This document shows, in pieces, positions 1-9,800 of a stretch of 64,000 nt of DNA (positions within the stretch are counted from its first letter, which is position 1; each line of letters begins with the position of its first letter). A program made the translations under genes and the position numbers. The stretch spans positions 119,709,631-119,773,630 of the forward strand of contig BTPG01000007.1 in NCBI GenBank assembly GCA_036245525.1, read 5' to 3'. The notes beneath the pieces were generated by a model. That model was not told the DNA's origin, made no database searches, and saw only the letters and a list, made by a program, of their open reading frames with translations. The stretch comes from Semisulcospira habei. Its lineage: Eukaryota > Mollusca > Gastropoda > Semisulcospiridae.

Positions 1-1180
1 TGTCGGCCCTAAAGAGGTTCATTTCGGCCCCCTCATTTCGCATGGAGACAGCGCGGGCCGTGCGGTTAGCTGTGCGGCCTTTGGACTTTGCGGTCAGTCT
101 CGACCTTTCCGATGCTTACCTCCACGTCCCCATTCACCCAGCATCTCGCCGCTTCCTACGCTTCGCCTTTTGCAGAGTTGTCTACCAGTTCCGCGCACTC
201 CCCTTCGGCCTCAACATCAGCCTGTGGGTCTTTACACAGATTATGGACGCGGTGATTGCTCAGGCGCGACAGTCCTCGTCCAGCCCGACCTCCAATTACC
301 TAGACGACCTTTTACTCCGGAATCAGGACTCCCAGTCGCTGGAGGCGGACAGGGACGCTCTACTGGAGCTTTTTCAGAGGCAGGGCTTTGTAGTCAATCA
401 CGGAAAGTCGGATTTCGCCCCCTCCTGTACCTTCGTCCACCTAGGAATGGAGTTTCTGACTGACCGCAACGGAGTGAGACTAACGGACGCCCGCGTTCAG
501 AAACTGGCTGTGGCTGCTCACCAGGTGTCGCTCTCAAGACGCATGCCCGGCCCGGATCTGGCTTCAGTTACTGGGACTCATCAGTGCAGTAGCCAACTTC
601 CTACCCCTCGGCCGGCTCTATTCCCGGCCGCTTCAACTCCATCTTTTCCATTGGCCACCTTCCTCAAACGACCTTTCGACCCTGGTACCTGTGTCCCCCT
701 TGATCAGGTCCCACCTACTTCGGTGGATGAACCTGACCTGGCTCGCGTCAGGAGTGCCCCTCTCATCCCCCCCTCCTCGGCTTTCTCTCTGCACGGATGC
801 GAGCCTATCCGGCTGAGGAGCCCACCTACTTCTGGATTTTGACAAGGTCTCAGGCCAGTGGCCACCATCCTTACAAAGCAGACACAGCAACTGGCTGGAG
901 TTGAAAGCTGTGTGGCTGGCTCCGACTCATTGGGAGTCATGTCTCCGTCACGAGATCTTGATTCTGTCCGACCACTTCACCGTTGTATCGTACATCCAGA
1001 CAGGGCGGGACGTGCTCTCCGTCTCTCTGCATGCTCCTCTCTACCAGTTATTCCTCTGATGCCGGGATCGCCACATCTCTCTCCAGGCGTGGCACATCCT
1101 GGCCCACCTGAACGTCCTCGCGGACTCTCTCTCTCGCCGGGGCCAGCTGCTCCATACCGAATGGACCCTCAAACCAGAGA
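1..1180 (+). pseudogene. DIRS RT-RNase H remnant (D1)
   Basis: Reverse transcriptase is seen from DLSDAYLHVPIHPASRRFLR through YQFRALPFGLN and MDAVIAQARQ to the catalytic YLDDLLLRNQD (about nt 297-330). The frame breaks near nt 540. RNase H follows in pieces, in shifted frames: LHRCIVHPDRAGR-type debris, then the ADSLSRRGQLLHTEWTLKPE region at about 1110-1190. DIRS elements couple RT and RNase H before a tyrosine recombinase. Several frameshifts mean it is inactive. Confidence 0.85.
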
Positions 1181-2270
1181 TCTTCCAGATGATTGGTGCG
1201 TGCTGGGAGACACCAATGGTCAACCTTTTCGCGACGCGGTGGAACACGCAGCTTCCCCTCTTTGTCTCGCCCGTTCTGGACCCTCCCGCCTGGGCAGTGG
1301 ACGCCCTGTCGATCTCTTGGGACGGCCTGGTAGCCTACACTTATCCCCCGGTCGTGTTTGTCCCCAAGGTGTTGCTCAAGCTACGGGGTTCAAACACGAT
1401 CCTCTTCCTTGTAGCTCCCTTCAGCTGGGCATGCAGCTGGACGACCAACCTGGTGAGCCTCGCCATGGATGCCCCCCTGCTCTTACCCAAACCGCGCACG
1501 ATGCTGAAACAACCGCGGCAAGCTCTCTTCCACCCGTGTCAGGAGAGGCTCCTATTACATGCCTGGAGGTTGTGCTAGAGGCTTCTCGCGTGCAGCAGTG
1601 GAGGTGATCGCTGCGGCCTGCAGGGCCTCCACCAGGAGGGTATACGAGGGCAAGTGGACAGTCCTAGTCCTGGTGCCTCCCCAGACGCCTGTCTCAGACG
1701 GCCCTGACAACGCCCCAGTTAGCGGAGTTCTTTTTGTGGCTTTTTGGGAAGCAGAATTTGGCCCCTATCATTATCCGGGGATATCTCCCCATGGTCGCAG
1801 ATACCTACCGCCATTTAGGCCGACCGGATCCGGGCGCGTGCAAGGACCTCGCCGACCTCCCTGCCCAGTTGCAGCGACCTGTTCAGCGTTCGCTACTCCC
1901 GCGCTGGGATCTCACACTTGGATTCTCACGTGGCTTAATTCGGACCGCTTCAAACCTTTGCCCTTAGCCACTATGGCCGATGTCATCACGGAGACCTGTT
2001 TCCTACTCGCCCTCGCCTGCCAGAGTCGGTGAACTGCATACGTTATCAGTGGACATGGCATGCCTCCAGTTTCGCGCGGATGGCTCCGTCCAGTTGATGA
2101 CAAACCCTTCCTTTCTCGCCAAGAACAGGCTTCCCTCGGCCGGAGCGCAGATCATGACCCTCCGCCTGCTTAAGAGTTTTGGCCGTTCCCCGGAGTCCCG
2201 ACAGCGAGAGGACCTGGCCCTCATCGGTGACATCTCGGCAGTGCAGCACTCCCTCCCGGCGCCCTAGGTA
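1180..2270 (+). pseudogene. DIRS connector and tyrosine recombinase remnant (D1)
   Basis: 1189-1578 gives the typical DIRS stretch ACWETPMVNLFATRWNTQLP then PPAWAVDALSISWDGLVAY. The recombinase follows in broken frames: TRRVYEGKWTVLV, then a shifted-frame stretch ending TYRHLGRPDPGACKDLADLP (about 1800-1860), then CLQFRADGSVQLMTNPSFLA (2030-2270). The catalytic H-x-x-R/Y part is not recognisable here. Same family as the recombinases in D2 and D3. Confidence 0.82.
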
Positions 2271-2387
2271 ACGTTTAGTTGAAATCGTTGGGAGTTCATG
2301 CCCAGGGCGCCTCGTTTAACATGTTCTCATGGCAGGGAATGGTGGGCGGCACCCTCCTCCTTTTCGTTATTCTTCCTATCAGTAATG

Positions 2388-2896
2388 TTGAAAAAAGTGT
2401 GGAGTTCCAGAGAGCTGTCACAACACACCAAAGTCCGGATTTTCAACTCCAATGTAAAAGCAGATCTCCTATATGGAGCAGAGACTTGGAGATTGACAAA
2501 AACCACAGTCAACAGAGTACAGACCTTCATGAACAGTTGCCTTAGAAGAATTTTGAAAATCCACTGGCCAGAGAAGATCAGCAACGTCAGACTCTGGGAG
2601 AGAACAGAGCAGATAACAGCAGAGAATGAAATTGGGCGAAGAAGATGGGGATGGATCGGTCACAGTCTGAGAAAGCCAGCTTCCAGTATCACTAGGCAGG
2701 CATTGTCATGGAACCCCCAGGGAAAGAGGAAAAGAGGTAGGCCGAGAAACTCCTGGCGTCGAGACATCCAAGCAGACATCAAGAGACTGGGAACCACCTG
2801 GAGTAGAATCGAAGGAGAAGCACAGGACAGGAGTTGCTGGAGGTCTCTCGTCGACGGCCTATACCCGGGTAGGGGTGACAGGCGTAAGTAAGTAAG
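2388..2896 (+). mobile_element. 5'-truncated RTE-like LINE inside D1
   Basis: Nearly identical to the last 500 bp of the RTE copy at 40234-43538. It encodes the C-terminal RT-protein tail (LLYGAETWRLTKTTVNRVQ, RRRWGWIGHSLRKPASS) and ends in a (GTAA)n tail. It is flanked by a perfect 14-bp target-site duplication, TCCTATCAGTAATG, at 2374-2387 and 2897-2910. Textbook 5'-truncated retrotransposition. Confidence 0.93.
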
Positions 2897-2910
2897 TCCT
2901 ATCAGTAATG

Positions 2911-3245
2911 CCATCGGTAATGTTTTTGAGGAAATAAATGAATTTTTCTCTAAAATGTATTTTTTCGAAAAATACTTACCGATGGCATTACTCTAAGGGC
3001 CCTCCCACCTGCCCCCAGCTACATTTGCTTAGCGTATGACTGGTGGATTGGCCCACGGGGGCCTCATGGGAAGGGAGGCGAGGTCACTCTGGGAGTTCTA
3101 TAAAACGACGACTCCCCGGTTGTGTTGCTTTACACAACGGAGACCTAGGCTGAAATCGTTAGCTAGGCATGTCTTCCCATCAGCAATGCCATCGGTAAGT
3201 ATTTTTCGAAAAAATACATTTTAGAGAAAAATGCATTTTTCTTTA
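2911..3245 (+). repeat. DIRS terminal inverted region
   Basis: About 2945-2990 and 3184-3240 are inverted copies of TTTCTCTAAAATGTATTTTT plus TACCGATGGCATT, enclosing a GC-rich segment. The same layout sits at 32936-33225 at the matching end of D3. It fits the right terminal repeat plus internal complementary region of DIRS elements. Confidence 0.65.
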
Positions 3246-3440
3246 GTTGCTTGTTTCTTTGTATTTTATATGCTCTGATTTTTATTTTAGGGAGATACAA
3301 GAATGTTTGTTGGCAATGTCTCTGTAAAGAAAATGTCAAGATACACACATGCACTGAATCATGTGATACTATATTGCAACTTTCGCCTCCTCTGAAAATG
3401 ACCATTCATACACAGTTTCAAACACATTTTCATTCAAGTG

Positions 3441-3502
3441 CACGAGGCAAAGATCCTTGTGACCCCTCACATCTTGTTGGGGCTTCTGAGGATCACACCT
3501 CG
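3441..3502. repeat. Family-A hairpin, degenerate
   Basis: Inverted arms CGAGGCAAAGATCCTTGTGA / its diverged complement ending ACACCTCG. Several mismatches. Confidence 0.6.
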
Positions 3503-3612
3503 TTTACAACAAATCAAATGCAGCAACTTTCACCTCCCCTGAAAACTACCTCAGACAGTCTCAAACGCACTCTTTTCTTCATTTTTCACTCTTGCATTTA
3601 ATGCCACCCGCT

Positions 3613-3676
3613 TGCAAGAGGTATAGATCTTTCTCAGCCTTCACATGCTGTGGGGGCTCATGAGGATCTATATCTC
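3613..3676. repeat. Family-A hairpin, degenerate
   Basis: Arms TGCAAGAGGTATAGATC... and ...GGCTCATGAGGATCTATATC. The right arm keeps the family consensus; the left arm has drifted. Confidence 0.7.
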
Positions 3677-3734
3677 TAGTTTACAATATACAAACCAGAT
3701 GAAACTGTTTTTCAGGTGGGAAGGTACATCAGCA

Positions 3735-3740
3735 TTTATT
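3735..3740 (-). promoter_or_regulatory. Candidate distal poly(A) signal of domino
   Basis: AATAAA on the minus strand, giving a 3' UTR of about 1.2 kb that would contain three of the five hairpins (4866-4931, 4520-4585, 4405-4466). Confidence 0.4.
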
Positions 3741-4404
3741 CAACCTATGTTCAGTTTGTCTGCACATTCAAATCTCACTCCACTCTTCAATATTCTAATT
3801 GCGCACGCACACAGAAAGTCAGCCATTCAATGAAGAAATGAAATGGAACCTGTACAGATAATGACAATGTGAGAACATGAAATGATTTTTGTCAAAAAAC
3901 AACAATAATGCAGACTACACACACCTATGAGGTGCCATTACAATGTTCATTTGAAACATCAAAACGTCTTTCTTTCAAAAGGCCTTTCAATCTGAATCCT
4001 TCAACGTTCCACGAGTTTGCTTTTTCCATTACAAATAGTCACATGACAATTTCAAATCAAGTTTTCTTCACCCACAACAAATTGTCACATGAAAATTTCA
4101 AATCAAGATCCTCATGACGATCAGTTTGAGGCATCAATTTCACTGTCAATGATCAAAAGTCATTCAAACAACGCTCAAGGACAACACTGCTTCCAAGAAC
4201 TTTTCTTGCAGTTTTTTTGTGGGCAAGCACATCTAGTACAATAGTAACAAGTGATTATTCTTTTCGGCACCCTCACATGAACAACTGTTCCGTAGAATGA
4301 GGAACTGGATACGCTGATAGTGGTAGACGCGAGACTGTTACTGAGTTAGCACAAAGCACCAGATCCAGTTTGTTCGGTTTACTCCTTTAGTCAATGTCTT
4401 TCAT

Positions 4405-4466
4405 CTGCAAGAGACATAAATCCTCATGAACCCCTGCAGATGCAGAAACTCATGAGGATTATCTCA
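4405..4466. repeat. Family-A hairpin
   Basis: Arms CTGCAAGAGACATAAATCCT and AGGATTATCTCA-type, with a CATGA-containing middle. Partly decayed right arm. Confidence 0.75.
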
Positions 4467-4519
4467 TTTTACACAGTTTCCTAGGCAGCTGGGTCCATTC
4501 TAGTTAACGCTGTCTGTCT

Positions 4520-4585
4520 GCAAGAGACATAGGTCCTCATGAGCCCCTGCACATGCAGGGGCTCATGAGGACCTATGTCTCTTGC
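4520..4585. repeat. Family-A hairpin, perfect 32-bp arms
   Basis: 66 nt: a 32-nt arm starting GCAAGAGACATAGGTCCTCA, a 2-nt spacer, and its exact reverse complement ending GTCTCTTGC. No mismatch. It can form a near-loopless cruciform in DNA, or a long duplex in RNA of either strand. Confidence 0.95.
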
Positions 4586-4658
4586 TTCTCTCATTTCAAA
4601 CACGCATTCCTTATGCAGATGGGCCTGAATATTCAGTCCATGATGATTCTGAATCACG

Positions 4659-4724
4659 TTTAACCCCCCTAGTGCATGCAGCCACCTGTAAACTGTGCTG
4701 GAGGATGCAGGCACAAGGGGTTAA
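4659..4724. mobile_element. TTAA-flanked mini-element
   Basis: TTAACCCCCCTAGTGCATGC at one end and GGCACAAGGGGTTAA at the other, imperfect inverted ends, 66 bp. Fits the TTAA/CCC signature of piggyBac-like miniature elements. Confidence 0.5.
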
Positions 4725-4865
4725 AATCTTGTGTGTCTGTGATAATGATCGCTAAAGGCATCATGAAATGATTATTACACAACTCAATAGTGTTGACTGT
4801 GACAGACTGTGACGAGAAAGGCTAAACTCACCAAGTCCCCATTTCAGCTTACACTACTTACAACT

Positions 4866-4931
4866 GCAGGAGGCACAGATTCTCATGAGCCCCTGCCACT
4901 GCAGGGGCTCATGAGAATCTATGCCTCCTGC
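4866..4931. repeat. Family-A hairpin next to the domino stop
   Basis: 66 nt with 31-nt arms (GCAGGAGGCACAGATTCTCA...) and one mismatch. It begins 33 nt after the stop codon of the SANT isoform, so it should be in the mRNA unless the proximal ATTAAA is used. Confidence 0.93.
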
Positions 4932-4950
4932 TAGGAGGAATCTACCTCAT

Positions 4951-4956
4951 TTTAAT
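4951..4956 (-). promoter_or_regulatory. Candidate proximal poly(A) signal ATTAAA after domino stop
   Basis: ATTAAA begins 8 nt after the TGA. Use would give a very short 3' UTR, with cleavage near the following hairpin. Confidence 0.35.
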
Positions 4957-4963
4957 AAAGACA

Positions 4964-5787
4964 TCAGTGTTTGGGGGGGTTGCGGGAGCGCATGGCATAC
5001 GGAGTTTTCTGAGGCTGTTGCTGCTGAGCTGCTTGCTGCTGTAGTTGAGGCTGCTGCGTCTGCGTCACCACTGTGGCCACCGCCCCTGGAGTGGTGGAGA
5101 CGGCCTGGGGTGCGGCCACCAGCTGAGCGCTGACCACCGCCTGTTGTTGGGGTTGTGCTTGCTGTACAACAGTGGCACCCATCTGCTGGGCCTGAGCCAG
5201 GGAGGTGGTGGAGACTACAACAGCAGTAGGGGTGTTGATGGAGGCGGGGCTGGCGGTCAGGACACGGTGCTGGGTTACAATTGACTGGGCCTGTTGGGTC
5301 TGCTGCTGGGACATGGGGCTGGATGCCAGCTGTAGAGGCTGGACCAGGCTCTGCGATATAGTTGCCAACTTAGGGGCCGCAGAGACTTGCTGCTGTTGCT
5401 GAGAGGGATCCACTGTAGTCAGTGTTGCCGTCTTCATCACAGCCTGAGAGACAGGTACGGCCCCCGTCACACTGATGGTGGCCACCGAATGTGTCTGACC
5501 TGCTCCGCTGGCTGTTTGGGGTGCAGACACCTGCGTGACAGTGATGGGGGACCCTGCAGCTGCTGGGAGAGTCTGTAGGGGGGTGGTGTGGGGGACAGTG
5601 GTGAGGGACACTTTGGCCACCATGGGTTGCAGGGTCTGTCCCTGGGTGACAGCAGTGATGATAGCTGGCTGAGAGGTGTGGATGATCTGCTGGTTCTTCA
5701 CAATCTGGTGCAGCAGGTGGCCCGTGATCTTGCCCTGTTGTGGGATGATCAGTGGGATCTGGCCTGCACGGGCCTGACCTGTCAGCG
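4964..5787 (-). CDS. EP400/dom: domino last coding exon and stop
   Basis: Acceptor gtgttttag|CGCTGA, phase 1. It encodes ALTGQARAGQIPLIIPQQGK, then TGHLLHQIVKNQQIIHTSQP, a long T/V/Q/A-rich segment, and ends TPYAMRSRNPPKH with TGA at 4964-4966. The Q/T-rich character matches the EP400/DOM-A tail. The variant signal ATTAAA lies 8 nt after the stop, and a near-perfect hairpin starts 33 nt after it. Confidence 0.92.
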
Positions 5788-6797
5788 CTAAAACACAATG
5801 TACAAGTGGTCAATCAACAATGAGACACACAACTTGCTGACAACACATAAAATGTCAACAGCCCTTAACCCATTTAACCCCAGGTCCATGTTTCCTACAT
5901 TTTGCAGATGTTGTCTAACAACTTTGTACCAGCTGCAGGAGGCGGATTGACTATGATAATTCAAGGGTAGTGGGTAGTGCCAGATGAGCTTGGCACCTAA
6001 AGGCGCCAAATTCATCTGGCACTACCCTTGAATTATCATGGTCAATCCGCCTCCTGCTGTGGGACATCGGGACTAACCGGGTTAAACACTGACACACAAT
6101 TTAAAATAAAACATACTAATTATTACAAGTCAGCAGCACTGGGAAATCACATTACAGACTCAGAATATAGCACCGACTTTTTGACAATTTTTTTGGCCAA
6201 ATATAATACCACGAAGCACTGAAATAATGATGTAATGTCAGGTGCATTAAAATCTCACATAATAAGTCACATCTTGACTTCCATCAAATGCGCAAAATCC
6301 ATCGTCCAAACCTGGTAACAATTTTCGCAGACACTTTCTAAAATTGTGAAAGTCATTATTAATCCTTTAGGTGTCGGTAGCAATTTTGGTCACGCTATCA
6401 CCACCAACACCCAAAAGGCTCAGTGCGAATGTGATGCCAACACTGTCAAGGGCTCGAGCGAGAATGACGTGAAAAATGTAATGGAAGTTTACTGACCAGT
6501 GACTTTCTGTTGTTGCTGGATAGGGAGCCCCTTTCGCTGCTGCTGATGCAGTAACTGCATGCGCTGATTCTGCAACTGGCTGACTGTGGCACCCCGCGAA
6601 GCAGCTGAAAACAACATGAGCATCTGATATTTCACACACTGCACAAGTCAATAATATTAGGCAATCTAGCACTTTTTTTTTTAAATATTTGTTTTATTTC
6701 ATAGTTCAGTTTTGGTTGCATATCTTTTATTTTTATTTCATAATTTTTTGCTTGCAGGTGTCTCTCTTCTCCTCCCCCCCCTCCCCCCCCCCCCCCC

Positions 6798-6837
<40 letters not shown>

Positions 6838-9800
6838 ACCCAGGAGAAAATTATTGAGCTTGAAACACGCAATACACGTAGAAGTTTTAGAGTCCCTGTT
6901 TTCACTCACTACCCTTACATGATCTAACAGAGGCATTGACACGCTTGAGCGCTCTTGAAAATGTATGCCTCTCAACATCCTTTCCTACCCCAATGACAAT
7001 GAGAACCTACATTCTTCCCCAATGACAACAGACGGGAAAGCTGAACTCACCAAGTCCCTGTTTTTGCTGTCCCTGGCCCATAGTGACATTGATGCTGACA
7101 GGTATGGGCATGGCAGAAGTGCCCGACGGAGCTGCCACTGATTTGACTAAAGTGACTGGAGCGACTCCAGCTGCCCCTGACTGACCCACCTGCTGCACCT
7201 GGCCCTGAAGAATCTGAGTCGCTTGCAGCTGTGAACAGACACAGACATGTTGCAAATGAGAAAAACAGTACAAAAATTGACCTCATTTAACTAATTTCCA
7301 CACCCCTTCGGGATGCATCAGTAAAGACTTAACAGCCATGATGAATCTAGCATGATATTTCAAGGGTAGTGCCAGATGTGATGAAACTCTATGCTCACGC
7401 ATAGGGTTCACACACAGGGTTTTGTATGGTACGGTTTTGTCAGCGGTTTGTCTGGTGACAATTATTCCGTGGGGGCAGGAGGCCACGTGAAATCGAAGGG
7501 AAATGTTTTCCAATGGATTTTAGCAAGAGCTCAGTCTATCAGAGGTCTAAATAGTCGGTGTGGGCTAGGCTGTCATTGTGGATGGATGTATGTCAGATAC
7601 ACTAGCCGTATTCCAAGACTCAAAACCTAGAATTCAGGTATGTTTTTATATGTATTATTGATGGCTACCGAGTTAAAGATAGTATGCGTTAGTAGGAGGT
7701 AATTCAGTTGTGTAGCGTCAACTGGTTTGGTTCAGTTATGTGGGTTTGGAATTTGTTGAGGTAACCGGTGTTTTTCCTATGTGGTTATTTCCCGAGATGG
7801 ATAACTAAGGAATGCGAGGTGTGTATGCCCAAGTCGTTATGAAGGTAGTACATGGTTAAGTATAGTCTTTTCTAATGTATGAAAGAATGTATGGCGAGTG
7901 TTAGGTTATAGTCTGTTTCAATGTAGTGACAGATTGATTGTACATTGCTTAACGTCCCGACAGCAACAAGGCTTTCTCAGGACGTGCCTGCACTGCTTGT
8001 GAAAAAAAACCAAAACAGAACATTGAATGTATGTCGCCAGCCGGTCAAATACGTTAAATAAACCTAACACATGGGGCCTAAATAAAGCTAAGACCATTTA
8101 GCAACACACATCCAATATCAAGAGCTACAGGCAGTGCAGACAATAGGGAGAGTTTTAAAAATGCAAATACAGGTGAATGGACAAAGGGTAGACAGAAACA
8201 CATGCCCCAGAATAGAGAGAAAAACCCACCCTGTGGGGCTGACCAGGGTGACCCTGGGAACTAAAAAATACCTAACCCCACCCAAGTCCCCCAGGGCAGA
8301 CCCGGGTGGGGTTGTAGTGACAGAGTTATGGGGTGTTACGAAAGTAGTTCGTGTTATGAAGCATGTGTGTGTGGGAATGAACTTCACGCGAGAGTTATGT
8401 GTATCAGCCAGGTTACGTAATGTATCTCGTATCATCCAATGTGTGTGTTTAGCAAGTGTTATGATATTAGGACTTTATTGTACAGAGTTTTTGTGGAGAG
8501 GAACGACATGACGCCGAGACGTCAGTCAACAGAGGCTACCGCCGAGGAACCTGGGTCACTCTACAAAGTTGTGCAACGTAAGGGGTGCCTACTTTCAACT
8601 GGCTGTAAAAAAAAATCAGCTAAGTTACTTTACTCAATGAACAGTACTATTCTGTTTCAGAGTGATGAAAGAGATAGTATTGATAACTGCATGGGAAAAT
8701 ATCAAGTCTTTTAATATTTAATTAGTCTGAATGTGTGTGAGGTTGCACGAAAATGGCTGTCCCAATTGTGACATAGCTGTAACCCTTCTTCTGTCTTGTG
8801 TTGCGGATCTTTCATTTATGGTATAAAATATAAAAATATGTAATCATATTGTTATTTATAGTTGTTGTAAGTGATCCTTATGATCTTACAACCAGAAAAA
8901 TCTTTTAGAATGCACTTTATAAGGATACAATTTAGTTCATGATTGACGTAACATGCGTTTCCACAACCAACCAAAGTACACACTTTGCCATTCAGACATG
9001 CCTGGCGTATGAATACTCGTATAATCACGTTTTTCAAGATGGCGGATGTGTTTCGAATATGTTTAAAAGGGTATATAGTTTGGTAAAAGCTTTGTCCGTC
9101 CTGTATTTTGAGCTTAAAGTTGGACTTGTGCTTTCGTTTCCTGTTTTGAATGTTACGTCAAACTGAACAAAACAAGCTCAATTAATACTAAGCACAGCAC
9201 TTTTGGGGGCTTTTTCTTGCCCTAGTTTTCGATGTGTATCGCGGAAGGATATTTGCACACAACGTTGCTTCCCTTGCTTTGAACAGAGAAAGCCACGTGT
9301 GTTTTTGTTTTCGCTTCCGTTTTTTCCGGGTGTGTTACGCGAAACAGAGAAAGCCATATCAAACCTTCAAGACACGCTCTCTTTAAGTACAAACTTATTG
9401 ATGAGTCCAAAATCATGCAGTATACTTAGATTTAGATACTGTTATCTTGTGCATTGACTTTGAAGGACGTTTATTACGATTTTTACGATTTATCGTACAG
9501 AAATTTTGCTCCTCGATCAAGCCCAGGTTTTACTCATTCTGATCCGACGCTTGCTAAGCTCAAATGAAACCACCATAGACTTGTTCCGACTTTGATCATT
9601 CCACTATGTAGTTATGTTTGGCCCATGGAATACTGTTTTCAATGAATTTATTTTCAAACACTTCGTTTGAAGTGTAATTGTTCTCACTTATGTTAAACGC
9701 AACCGGAAACCAAATGACCGTCCGACATATTTGATTCTTGTTACATCAACCACATGAAAATGGTGATTTTTCCAATTAAACAGAGATATTACTGGCCTGT

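Larger units (their letters stand above)
1..3245 (+). mobile_element. DIRS-type retroelement copy D1, 5' end outside window, decayed
   Basis: The order is reverse transcriptase, RNase H, tyrosine recombinase, then terminal repeat sequence, as in DIRS elements. The 3' end carries the family's terminal sequence (CCATCGGTAA then TTTTTCGAAAA-type) twice in opposite orientation (2911-2990 and 3184-3245), about 300 bp apart. Copies D2 and D3 show the same terminal sequence. An RTE fragment interrupts it at 2388-2896. It lies just past the 3' end of the domino gene. Confidence 0.85.
3246..4963 (-). other. domino 3' UTR / downstream region with hairpin array
   Basis: No coding region seen. It holds five family-A hairpins, a TTAA-flanked mini-element (4659-4724) and two candidate poly(A) signals. 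The rest is AT-rich unique-looking sequence. Confidence 0.6.

Noticed and set aside
3441..4931. Evenly spaced palindromes as a CRISPR array
   Set aside because: Irregular spacing, inverted rather than direct repeats, eukaryotic gene context.
5370..5813. 147-residue ORF on minus
   Set aside because: Out-of-frame shadow of the last domino exon.
6689..6978. Proline- or glycine-rich ORFs across the C-run
   Set aside because: They exist only because a 64-base C tract has no stops in any frame.
7934..8312. tRNA gene or tRNA-type head in the SINE
   Set aside because: No convincing A and B box pair or cloverleaf seen by eye in the head on either strand.
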